A stretch of DNA of 64,000 nt from Acanthacorydalis orientalis (Eukaryota > Arthropoda > Insecta > Megaloptera > Corydalidae). Of the stretch, positions 15,401 to 27,900 are shown in pieces. Both the position numbers and the translations under genes were made by a program. The DNA is taken from contig CM068313.1 in assembly GCA_034766995.1 (NCBI GenBank), forward strand, positions 11,931,512 to 11,995,511. The letters run 5' to 3'. Below the pieces are notes generated by a model that was not told where the DNA came from, searched no databases, and worked only from the letters and a program-made list of their open reading frames with translations. Position 1 is the stretch's first letter. The number at the start of each line of letters is the position of its first letter.

Positions 15401-16282
15401 CTTGTATGTTGTAAATGTTATAGTATATTGAGTTTACAAACTTATTAATAATATAATACTTTCGTATAAAGTACTAAATATACAGAATTAAATTTCAAAT
15501 GAATATTAAAAGAAGTCGTCAACGCCGAAAATTAGTGTATAAAAATATCTAGAACACCGAAAAGACACGAAGACTTTGTATTGACTTTTTGCATGAAAAT
15601 AATAAAAGTAGACACATTGTCCATTGAGAATGTTTTTAAAAAGAGTAATATATTGACGTTTCGTATATTTCAGCGTCTTAAAAACTTCCAGTCACAAAGT
15701 GCGATGTGTAAAGACTTCCAATTTGGGTCAAAACCTTAAATAAGTCTTCCTAAAGAATACTATGTAATTTGTAGATATAAAAAAAGATAGATATATCTAT
15801 TTTGTGAGCAAACAAGTAACATACAGTATAAATCATTCTTAAGTTAAACAAAACTGTTGTATGTGACGGTCCCTTGTCTAATTGCATATGGCTGGACGAA
15901 GTTGCTGTTAGTGAGCTGGCTGTAATTTTTTGAGAAAGTAAGTATAAATGTAAATATTCAGTCATATTATTTCAATTTAATGAAGAACTAAAGTTTCTTC
16001 AAATTGTATTTGTTAGAAAAGTATTTGATTTTTTTGCCTAAAAATTAATCGTTCATTTAGCTGGGATCCTTATGTTTTAAGTTAACATATTTTTTTAAGT
16101 TAGACTATGTTTTTTTCTCCATGTTTTTTTATTTATATAAGTGTTGACTATAACACGTCTGAATTTTTTTGAGAACTTTTAAATATATGCTAACATTTTT
16201 TTTTAAATAAAGTATAATTTAATCTAAAATATGTAAGTATGTAAATGTTAGGTTATTTTAGCACATTTTTTTAAAATTTAAG
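15401..16282. promoter_or_regulatory. Shared head-to-head region of PFDN1 and ABCE1
   Basis: The start codons of PFDN1 (-) and ABCE1 (+) are 882 bp apart and diverge, so this interval must contain both 5' UTRs and both promoters. I see no clear TATA box that can be told apart from the general AT-richness. A shared bidirectional promoter is an inference from spacing only. Confidence 0.5.
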
Positions 16283-17850
16283 ATGCCGCGTAACAAAGCA
16301 ACTGAAGAGACGGATCGTTTGACACGTATTGCTATTGTTAATGCAGACAAGTGTAAACCAAAACGATGCCGTCAAGAATGCAAGAAATCTTGCCCAGTCG
16401 TCAGAATGGGAAAACTTTGTATTGAAGTTACACCAAATTCGAAAATAGCCGCAATATCGGAAGAATTATGTATTGGATGTGGTATTTGTGTTAAAAAATG
16501 TCCTTTTGAAGCAATTACAATCATTAATTTACCAAGCAACTTAGAAAAAGATACAACTCATCGGTATGGCAAGAATTCATTCAAGTTGCATCGACTTCCA
16601 ATTCCTCGACCTGGAGAAGTATTAGGTCTGGTTGGCACAAATGGTATTGGAAAGTCAACTGCTTTAAAAATTCTTGCAGGAAAACAGAAACCCAACCTCG
16701 GGAGATTTTCTGTAAGTATTGTGATTTTACGATATTATCAATAAGTAATAAATTAATATTTGTATGTACATATTATTTGTAGGATCCACCAGATTGGACA
16801 GAAATTTTAAGCCACTTCCGTGGATCAGAATTACAAAATTATTTCACCAAAATACTTGAAGATGATCTTAAAGCATTGATCAAACCACAGTATGTTGATC
16901 AAATTCCTAAGGCTGTTAAAGGAACTGTTGGACAACTTCTCGACAAGAAATCTGAACGAAAAAACCGTGATAATATTTGTAAAATGTTAGGTAAATACAA
17001 ATGATTAAGTTAGTTGAAATTATTTAAATATATTTCCAAGATTATTTGTGTATATGTACACGCACACACAAACACATTTATATCATATACAAATGCATTT
17101 TGATGTAGATTTGATGCATATTCGTGATCGTGAAATATCTGCATTATCCGGTGGAGAATTGCAGAGATTTGCTTGTGCAATGGTTTGTGTCCAGAATGGT
17201 GATATTTTTATGTTTGATGAACCTTCATCCTATCTTGATGTGAAACAAAGATTAAATGCTGCTGTTACGATACGTTCACTTATTGATCCAGACAAGTGTG
17301 TATCTAAATTTGTTACACAAAAATTTTATAATCTGATGATTTTTTTCTCTTTATTTATAGATTCATCATTGTTGTGGAACATGATTTATCTGTACTTGAT
17401 TACTTGTCTGATTTTATATGTTGTTTATATGGTGTTCCTGGAGCTTATGGTGTTGTAACTATGCCATTCTCTGTTAGAGAAGGGATCAATATTTTTCTTG
17501 ATGGATTTGTTCCGACTGAAAATTTACGTTTCAGAGATGAATCATTAGTATTTAAAGTAGCTGAATCAGCAACTGAAGAAGAAATTAAAAGAATGAATCA
17601 TTATGAATATCCGAAAATGACAAAAACAATGGGTAGTTTCAAGTTAACTGTAGATAATGGACAATTTTCAGACTCTGAAATACTTGTATTACTTGGAGAG
17701 AATGGAACAGGAAAGACTACATTTATAAGAATGTTAGCTGGAAATTTAGAAGCAGATCCTGGTTCAGGTAGATTATAAGTTTCTTTAGTGTTATAAATTT
17801 CATAAAGATTGAAGATTGATAAAACTTAATTTTTTATAATAATTTATTTC

Positions 17851-17888
<38 letters not shown>

Positions 17889-18835
17889 TTATTTATTTAT
17901 ATTGTATTTATATTTTTAGGTGAACTTCCAAGACTCCATATTAGTTATAAACCACAAAAAATAAGTCCTAAGTCACAAGGTCTTGTAAAGCAACTGCTTC
18001 ATGAAAAAATTAGAGATGCCTATATTCATCCACAGGTAATGAATATTTTTTTCAGATTAACATCAAATAGAAACTTTTTATATAAAATTTTATTTGATTT
18101 TATTTAAAGTATACTATTTTATTTTATTTTTTTGGAAAAAAATCTTAAAATATTAAAGATTTTTTAATAAAGCAAAAAAGAATATGTTTATAATAGTAGT
18201 GATTAAGGATTTTACTGAAATATTTAATATTTAAACTACAATTCAACATTCTTTATTAAAGATATGAATGTGTTAAATTATTCTTAATTTCAGTTTATTA
18301 CTGATGTAATGAAACCATTAAGAATTGATGATATTATCGATCAAGAGGTTCAGAATCTTTCAGGAGGGGAGTTACAAAGAGTTGCTATGGTTCTTTGCCT
18401 TGGCAAACCTGCAGATGTGTATCTTATTGATGAACCATCTGCATATCTGGACTCTGAGCAACGTCTTGTAGCTGCTAAAGTTATTAAAAGGTGATAATAT
18501 GAAATGAAATATTTGAAATGTAGTAATTTAACATGAAATATTTTGATTTCAGGTTTATTTTACATGCAAAGAAAACTGGCTTTGTAGTAGAGCATGATTT
18601 CATCATGGCGACTTACCTAGCTGATCGTGTTATTGTATTCGAGGGCACACCTTCAACAGAAACAACTGCACACACCCCACAGACTTTATTAGCTGGAATG
18701 AATCGATTCCTTGAACTATTAGGTATTACTTTCCGACGAGACCCTAACAATTTCCGACCAAGAATAAATAAAAATGCATCAGTTAAGGACGTTGAACAAA
18801 AACGTGCTGGGCAATACTTTTTCCTCGAAGAATAA
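16283..18835 (+). CDS. ABCE1: ABCE1 / RNase L inhibitor (pixie), ribosome recycling ATPase
   Basis: Cytosolic ABC protein that splits ribosomes after termination and takes part in initiation. Seven exons: 16283-16711, 16783-16990, 17109-17295, 17361-17767, 17920-18035, 18294-18490, 18553-18835. The total is 608 aa plus TAA (human 599), with every phase consistent. The N-terminal Fe-S domain keeps its cysteines ([14 protein letters not shown] and [13 protein letters not shown]). NBD1 has Walker [10 protein letters not shown], signature [10 protein letters not shown] and Walker [16 protein letters not shown]2 has Walker [20 protein letters not shown] and [12 protein letters not shown]. The H-loops are in VVEHDLS and VVEHDF. 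The end is GQYFFLEE. A polyadenylation signal AATAAA lies at 19093. A (TA)n tract sits in the fourth intron. No defect is seen. Confidence 0.98.
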
Positions 18836-20535
18836 CTTTTTTTTTTTATATTTGTCCAGACAGTAACATAAGTGTCTTAATGTCTGTACTGAATTCATTT
18901 GGCAACACGAATACATACATATATTTATTAGCAAAAAACTTCAAAGGCAGATAGGAGCTCAAGCAAAGTAATATCAGAATTGACAGGAACTGGATTTTGT
19001 ATACGGATTAGTTTTGAGATATGTGTATATATTGTCTTGACATATAACATTGATATGTGTAATTGTAATTGTAAAATATATATAAAACTTTCAATAAAAT
19101 TAATCGGTTTTTATTGTGTACTTTATTTGTATTTTATTATATATCTTTTTCTTTATAAATACATATTGTATAGGTAAACATTTGAAAGAAACTGTTTTCA
19201 AGATATACCAATTTTAAATGTTAAATTTATTTTTAATGTAAATCCAATCAGATAAAATCATGTATAACATCTACAGACGCTATGTGGATGTAGTATATTT
19301 AAGAATTTACATATTGAAAAACTAATCAAGTTTTTTTATAATTATTTATTTATTAGTAACATTTTATTAAATAAAAATTTATTAACAATTAGGAAATTGT
19401 TATTATTTTATAATAATTAAATCCTATAAATTTAATTTCATTATCATTTGCAGCTTTTGATGATCCACCATTGGATGAAGTTCTCTTTAAAATACATTGG
19501 GCCAGTATTTTCAATATAAATATGCATATTATATATATATGCTGTTTCCCATTTGTTTAAAGCTGACTGAAAATAATATCGTTTTATACTTGAAATTAGA
19601 TTTCATTAAAAGAAAAATATTTTAAGTAAAAACTTAAAAATTGATATAATGATTTTTATAAATTGAGGCTGAGTCAAAGGCTACAAACTCAAATTATCAC
19701 CGACATTAAATATCACGCAGATAGATATTTTTTATATTATTTTTTCAAAAAAATTCAAACGTATAATTCGTACTTTTAAAATTGTAACAAAATTGAAATT
19801 TATTTTTTTCATTGTTTTACGTTACGGCAATTAACGTTTAGAATTAAAAATTTCGTAATTGAAATTAATAATGAAAGTGATATAATTTTTCTTTAAGAAT
19901 TTAATTGTCTGCTTTTGTATGTGCTTTTAGAAAAAAAACAGAAAGAATGATGTAGAATTAACGATGTTGAATTATTTTACGTTTTGTATTCGTTATATAA
20001 TTATTCATGTAACATAGTCTGCACTCATATAAGTAATAGCCTGTCTGTATACATTTAACTATTTAGGGATTGGTGATAGATGCAGAACTACAATTTACAA
20101 CTTCGATACATTTTGGTACTGTTCTACAATAAAATTACTATTCAGTCATAAAAAAGTAGTATGGAATACAAAATGTAAGTCATTTGTTTTGTTCCTATTG
20201 AATGTATATTTTTAATACTTCCTAAATGTTGTAATTAGCCTTTATAAAAATGTAACTTAAATTATTGTTTCTGCCGATAATTAAATATTAATGTGATTAT
20301 ATTTTAATTAATTTCATTTTTAATATAAATCAAGATATATTTCTTTTGTTTTTATTATCATAGAAAAATGGCTTCATTTCATGCCACTTAAATAAGTGAG
20401 CAAATATGATTATTCGTTCGGTAGTTTCAACAACCGTGTTCTGTAATTATAAAATGTTTTAACTACACATCCACTTGCAATCATATTTGTATTAGTGTGC
20501 GTTAAAATTACAAAAAAAAACATATAAAATTACAT

Positions 20536-20574
<39 letters not shown>

Positions 20575-21080
20575 CAAATATATATAAATTTGTACTATGA
20601 ATTGTGATCTTCCTCGTATAAACAAAAATGTCACTTTAATGTCCATAGGGTCAAAAATGTCAATAGTGTGTACTCGCCTTAAGGCTCTAAATCTTTAGTG
20701 CCTTTAAATCTCTTTTCCTTTAATTCGTCGCAACCCTACGCACATATGACCAGCTTTCCTTCTGTAATTGAAAGTAAATATATACATAAACTTAACGTAG
20801 ATATAAAAAAAAATAATAATTTATTATTTAATATTATTTTTAAAATGTTCTTAAATCAAAGAAAAAAGAAATAACAAAATTTACTTAGATATTTTAGGTA
20901 ACAAAAGTGATTAAATATTTATTTTGTTGCGATGCATAGCCTATCTATGTAAATCGATTTTACAAAATAAAACCCAGTACCACTTCGTGCCATTGCAAAT
21001 GTATTCCGCTAGAAATACATGTGATTTCGCAATACATAAAATTCTGTTTTTTCTCTATAATAAATTTTAATATAAATTAA
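18836..21080. other. Intergenic AT-rich DNA
   Basis: The first 260 bp are ABCE1 3' UTR. The rest carries no exon I can recognise. A compound (CA)n(TA)n tract is at about 20535-20575. The last few hundred bases should hold the promoter and 5' UTR of the gene at 21081. Confidence 0.65.
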
Positions 21081-21859
21081 ATGGAATCAAATGTTGTGAT
21101 CAAAAAACGGAAATTAACATTTCGTGATGCAGCGAAACGGTTTGAAACACCTCTATTGCAAAAGGATTATTTACGGTTGTTACCAGATCACTATGTATTT
21201 ACTCCAGATATAAATTATGTCGAAGAGTTACCTCACGCTTTTGAAAAATACTCTGACGATTCATATAAAAAGTGTACACCAGAACAATTGTATAAGACAC
21301 TGAAATATTACGGAGATGATTGCAAATACTTAAATATGTTCACTGATGATTTTATTACATTAGGTAGAGATGTTTTGAATGAACAAGAGGTAATTTTTCA
21401 ATAACATTCATACCATACTTATAATCGAGTTTATTTCATAAAAAAATACACTTCCAGCTAAACCCAAACGTTTGTACTGAAGATTTGGACGATATAATCA
21501 GCATAATTGAAGAAAACAGATTTGAATCACCGCGAATATCACCTAGTTTAGAAAAAATGTTACAATCTATGTTTGAAGACGAAATATCTGCTCCATTATT
21601 ACAGTCAGAAGAATCTGCAATTGAACCAAAAAGAAAATCAACTACTCGAAGAAAGGAAAGTTTGACGCCAGAAATGTACGAATCGAGATTTTGGGATAAT
21701 GTTGAACCGAGCAATGATTTCCATATAAGTTACCCAGGATATAATGCGTTTATCGATAACGAGAAACATCAAGTACACATTGAGCCTATACCTTGGAGTG
21801 TTGTGGAAAGCTCTCATAAAAAGTGTATTGAATGGTTACAGAAATATTGCGATGATTAG
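21081..21859 (+). CDS. Unrecognised 236-aa protein, two exons
   Basis: I do not recognise this protein. Two exons, 21081-21389 and 21458-21859, join in phase 0 over a 68-bp intron with a GTAATT donor and a TTCCAG acceptor. They encode 236 aa ending in TAG. It is soluble, with no signal peptide or membrane segment. The start has a basic KKRKLTFRDAAKRF stretch that could be a nuclear localisation signal. The middle is acidic, and a second basic-plus-Ser/Thr stretch (KRKSTTRRKESLTPEMYE) follows. The C-terminus is aromatic-rich (FWDNVEP, YPGYNAF, IPWSVV). Real gene status rests on the long open frame, the clean intron and a normal ATG context (AAATTAAATGG). The composition suggests a fast-evolving nuclear protein, which is inference only. 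Confidence 0.75.
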
Positions 21860-22227
21860 AGATTGATAAAATTAAGTGCGATGTACTTTTATTACTCTTA
21901 AACTTGATATTTTCCAGTAATTTTCATATAATATAATTTATTTAGTCAATATATGCTTAAAATAGTTTTAATTGAGTTCTTGTAAAGGAATATTAAATTA
22001 TATATGCTATTTATATAAAATTATCTATTTTCGAGTCTATCAATTGATCAAAAGCTGTCAATTATATGTTCTCGATTTTGAAAATTTTATTCCTGAGAAA
22101 TGGATAAAAGATGAAAAACTGCTAAGTAAATGTTCGGTGAGTAAGGTGGATGCAACAAAACTTCATGGACTAATGATAATTTTGCTGTTTTCATTTTGTA
22201 ATGAGTATTGTTATGTAGTAGAATCAA

Positions 22228-22231
<4 letters not shown>

Positions 22232-22290
<59 letters not shown>
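22232..22290. repeat. (TA)n microsatellite
   Basis: Pure TA tract. Confidence 0.95.
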
Positions 22291-22293
<3 letters not shown>

Positions 22294-23289
22294 TATTGGT
22301 TGTTTTGTGATTAATTTCTTATATATAATATTGGTTCGATGACAATTCGAATACGCTGCTTACAAAAAGTTCTATGTGTTCCTTTTACAGACCACCATAT
22401 AGTTAGTAACTTTTTTTGGATTTAATAACTGCTTTGATGCGTCTTTCAGCTTTACCAATATCTAACTATTGCTTAAATACTTTTGATTATAATCAAGAAG
22501 CCGTTTTTATTGCAAGTAACGATTCATTCTAAGAATGGTTTTGTGTTCTTTCAAATCATGACCAACAAACAATTCAAACTTTCAGTTTATGTTTTTAATA
22601 AACGATATGCGAATGTTATAAAAATACCGAGTAAAACTGTATAAACTAAGGCTAAATTTGTATTGATAACCCTTTAAATTTCAATTAGTTTTATCATATT
22701 TGATGAATATTTCTAAGAAATCATATCATACAATTTGACGACATTTGACGAACATAAATAGGACTCCATAGCACACCCCTATCAGATTCTAAGAATGCAG
22801 TTCGGATTCATATCGCTAAAAGGTTAAATCTAAAGAAATATTTTTTTTACTAGTATCCAGTACAAGCATATTTCTATAGAAATGTTCAGTTTAGATTACA
22901 CTAGAAGACATTTTTGTGTCCGTTCACATCTCAAATCAATAACTTGATTGACACGAAACAAATAGACACTTTTTTCTTATAAAATTAAAAATATAATAAC
23001 GCGTTTTATTCGAATATCCTCTTATTTTTTTCAATTTAAACGATCCGGCTCTTCTTTTCCGTACTTTCCATTATATTTTCTAATATACTTATCGTTTCTA
23101 TTTTCCTTATCGCTGTCATCTATTAGTCTTTTTTTATGTCAGTTTTAAAAGTTTTCTAATCTTATGTTCTTCTTAGTATACTTCTTCTTTCTTCAGCTGT
23201 TCCTAGGAAATCTTGCTCCCGGACTACCACCATCTAACTAGAATTCTTCATTGGACTCGTATTGATTATTAACCTCTATCATATATTAG

Positions 23290-23291
<2 letters not shown>

Positions 23292-23376
<85 letters not shown>
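23292..23376. repeat. Compound (CT)n(TA)n(TG)n microsatellite
   Basis: Three dinucleotide blocks follow one another: CT to about 23325, TA to about 23359, then TG to about 23376. Confidence 0.95.
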
Positions 23377-23738
23377 CCTATGTAAACATTTATTGATTTA
23401 TAAGAAATTAAAAATCGATATAATTATTAAATACCTTTATATGCATTTAATGTGTAAATGTAAAATTCAGAAAGTATTTTATTAATTGATTGAAAAATTG
23501 TTATCGTATTAAAAATGTAATACATTAAGTATTTTTTGATTAACGTTTATATTTAATTTTAGAAAGTATATCAGTAGATTAATTCTTATCAAATGAGATA
23601 AATAATGAATGTATTATACACCTTAATATATACCATAGCGACTAAACTGACATACTGTTGTATAATTCGAGATATAAATACAGAAATTGTGCTGTATAAA
23701 AAGTACTGTGATTTTTTTCAAACCGAAAAATAAAAATC

Positions 23739-24877
23739 ATGTCGCAAAATGGTGCAGTGAAAAAGGAAGTCGTGCTTGTTACAGAATCTACAGACAGTGG
23801 CTTAGTAAAGAAATTGCGGTGAGTTTCATTGATATCAGCTTTGATATTGTTGTTGTCTAATAAATCGATAAACTATTTACAAATTGAGCACCACCGTTTT
23901 GTTTTTGGCGATGTTTATTCCTATTTCCTTGTTTATCATTTTAAACAATTGTTGTTTATTATATCGATTTTGATAAAATAAAAAAATGTTTAACCTCTAC
24001 ACTGCGAAGGAGGTATATAGGTGCTCAGAAAAATATACGATCATTTGCGAAAAACAAAGTAAATTAAGTAATCGCTATATAAACAATTCAAATGAAGATT
24101 TCATTTATTGAAATTTTATCTTTATCACTGCTTTTTGAATTTCGCATGGAAAGCAATGGTTTGTCCATACACCCCGAACGCTCTTACTTACCATGCATAC
24201 TTATACAAAGGGTTAATTTGAGTGTTATGGTATAGTAGTTTTTCAATTCGTATGGATGTGTAGGTGTGTAATTTCGATATTTATGATTCCGGCATTTCAA
24301 CCGATATTGTGTGTATGGATAAAAACAAGGTCATGTGTTTTACAGTAAAATTAATCTCGTTTAGTTTATTAAATCTGAAACTTTCGTAACTTAAAATTTT
24401 CTTAAATAATAAAATGTTTCAACCTCTATCGGTAAAATATAACAAAATATAATGCAATTTTTAGACGTGCGTTCTCTTTCTCAACACGAGAAACCTATGA
24501 TGAAAAACGAAATTTAAAACATTCTACTTCCATTTCTGTTAAATCAAAAACAAGTACAGTAAAAGGAATACAAAAAGAACATGCAGGAGAAAAAAAGTCA
24601 AACGCTCCAAAGTTACAAGGACGATCATTCTCATCTCCTGACTATATACCACAAAGACCTCACTCGTACAATATGTCTCATAAGAAAAGAGGACTTGCGT
24701 TGATATTTAATCACAAAAATTTTGTATCTGCTAACGCTAGGGTTGGTACAGAAAAGGATGCGGAAACAATAAGTCAAGTGTTCCATGATCTTGAGTTTCA
24801 AGTACGAAGATTTGAAGATTTGTGTGTGGAAACATTAATCAATGTACTTAAAAGTAAGGTTTATACATACACGCACA

Positions 24878-24945
<68 letters not shown>

Positions 24946-27900
24946 AAGTTATTAAAAAGTAACGAGAAATGTTTGTAAACCATTTATTATTTCAAATATC
25001 ATTTCTATCCGTTTAAAAATACTTTTCATCTGCTCCTGTTCAGTATATTTTCGCAACTTCTATAATCTATAACAGTAATGGAGGCTCTTAAAAAACATCA
25101 CTTACTTGCTTTGTTGTGTCCTTCTGAATGTCTGCTGAATCATCAAATTGTTTTCCTTTGAAGTAAATTTAAAGGTCCAGGAACTAACAAAATTTGTTTG
25201 GTACCAGATTTCCCGTATAGAGTATATACTCCAATGCCATAATCATATTTTTTAAATATTCTCTCGTTAGGACGACAGATTAGAGCATACTTGTTACTGC
25301 GACAAAGTATTATCATAAATCAAAAATCGTTTTAGACCACAAATAACATGTTTTTTTAGAATTTTTCTAAAATTCGATATAGCATATTTAACCAACAGCT
25401 TATAAAACGAAAACTATACAAAAACTGCTCTATGGTACACTATCATTGAAAAATTGACTTCTTTTAGCCCTAATTCTAACTTATTAACTATATAGACAGT
25501 TTCAGAAAATTTTGATTTCTTTAAAACACATCAGTTGATTTTTAAAAAAACTTTTACTTAAGCAATGAAAATTTCGTAATAGTACATATTTCGCTAGATA
25601 AGTGAATTAATCGATTAAAAATTCATGTAAATACAAAATACAGCCATTTTAAATACACCGATGAATTTTTATTTCAGTGTATAATGAATAAATGTGCTTG
25701 GTGAGTAAATAATAGTAAAAAATATCATGTATGATTTGTTTCAAATGTAAAATTAAGCTTTATATAAAGTGAATTAGTAATAATTTTATATTTTATTATA
25801 TATATATATATATATATTTCTTTGATAGGTATTAGTGAAGAAGATCATTCTGACTATGACTGTCTCATTGTTGTTGTGATGACGCACGGAAATGATGATG
25901 ATACTTTACATGCATATAATTTCTCATATAATCCAAATATCATTTGGAATGAATTTAAAAAATGCAGAACTTTAGAGGGAAAACCAAAAATATTCTTACT
26001 CCAGGTATATTATTCTAAAAATGTGCGCGATCGTGCAAAGTAAATTAAAATTTAAGTATAATTTATTCTTGTTCAGTTCTATGGAAATCTGTATATTTTT
26101 ATTCAAGTATAGAAAGCTGTGATCTTTCACATTCAGCTGTCTCTCACATTTACATATTCTATCAACTTGCAAACTGTCAAACAAGCTAAATTTCGATGAA
26201 CTATAATGCATTTCTCTAAAACAAAGTAATGGCATTTGATGACTTTTTAAAAAAAAGAATTCTGTTTATAAATTACACATACTGAAAATTAGGACAAATA
26301 TTATTTTTTTTCAGTATTTTTGCTATTGCATTTAATAATGACTCCTCCAATAAAATCATATAAAAATATTAATTATTCAAATTGTAATTTCTCTTGCACG
26401 GTAAAACGATTTCTAATTTTGCATACGGCATCGAAATGAAAAATAATAATTTTAAATTTTTTTATCAGCTTGGTAGAATGTCAAGTACTATCATATACAT
26501 ATTTCAAATGTACTATTTTTCAAATATTTCTTTATTTTTTTAACAGAAAGTTAAATTGATCATTGTCATCTTTTATAGAAATTCTTCTAAAATAAAAAAA
26601 TCTAGATGTGTTCTTTTTTCGACAAGCCTATATCCGACTGAAATATTTCACATAATTAGATATGTACACATTAATCAGCATTTTATAATATTTTTTATCG
26701 TTATCTTTAGAATAAAAACAATATACCTTAGATATTTATCGCCATCTTACATAATAACTTATAATATTTATCTATACAAATCTTACATTCAAATAAAAAA
26801 AATATTATAAATTAAATATTCACCTTATTTAAAAGTATTATTATACTTATTTAGGCATGCAGAGGAGAAAAATCGGACAAGGGGCATAAAGTAAGAACGC
26901 AAACAGATTCAAGAACTGTTTATAAATTATCATCAGATATGCAAGATATCTTAGTTATGAGATCAGCATTTGCAGGTAACTGTTTATATATTTTTAGGTT
27001 TTGATTAGCGAATAAACTTTAATTTAACGTATTGACCGTGTACGACACGTAGATGTGCCTCTCTCTGACTCATTTCACACGTGAATGTCGCACCAGTGTG
27101 CCGTGAGGTTTTTGCAATGAAAGTAAATCTATATTAATATTCAGTGACTCTTTTAATGATTTACAATACTTTTAAATATCATATAAAATTATTATATTTC
27201 CATAGTAATTCAATGAATATAACCATATATTTTGTGACTAATAATTAATAGGTTAGAGAATGTTTTGAAACTTGGGGGAAAGAGTTAAAATCAAATTTAC
27301 AAAATATGAAATTATTGCAATTGTTTATTGAATTTACATATATTAGGAAGTTGCATTGAAAGCCGCTGTTTTTTTATGGTTTTTTGAGCATTTATTTCAA
27401 TGACAAAATGTGTAAATACATTAATCAAAGTATTTGCTCTAGGAACCTATGACTTTTTCCCACTTTTCTGGTAGAAATTGAATTCCGTGACGAAAGAATG
27501 GTCTGTCTTTTGAGCCAATCCATTCAATAACATAATTTTCGACTTCACCATAGTTATGGAAATGTGTATCTTTCAAAACGTGTTGCATCGATCAGAAGAA
27601 ATGGTAATCGCTTGAGGCTAGGTCTGGAGAATACGCTGGGTGCAGAAGTACCTCCCATTCGAGCTCCATTACCGTTTGTTTTACGATTATAGCAACATGG
27701 AGCCAAACTTTGACATGGAGAAGAATCACTTTTTGGCGATTTGATGCAATTGATTGTCGTATTTGCATCAAAATATCATTCAAACGCTTTAATTGTTGTC
27801 GATACCGTTCTGAGCTGATTGTTTTCTTCGATTTCAACAGCTCATAATACACAACACTCTCCATATCCCATCAAATAGAGAGTATTTCTTTGTGACCCTG

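Larger units (their letters stand above)
21860..23738. other. Intergenic DNA with microsatellites
   Basis: No gene is recognised. It contains a (TA)n tract at 22232-22290 and a compound (CT)n(TA)n(TG)n tract at about 23292-23376. The stretch at 22380-22520, read on the minus strand, faintly resembles the end of a Tc1-type transposase but is too short and decayed to call. Confidence 0.6.

Noticed and set aside
22380..22520. Possible Tc1-type transposase tail on the minus strand (RRIKAVIKSKK)
   Set aside because: Fewer than 30 residues of weak similarity and no supporting catalytic motif or ends.
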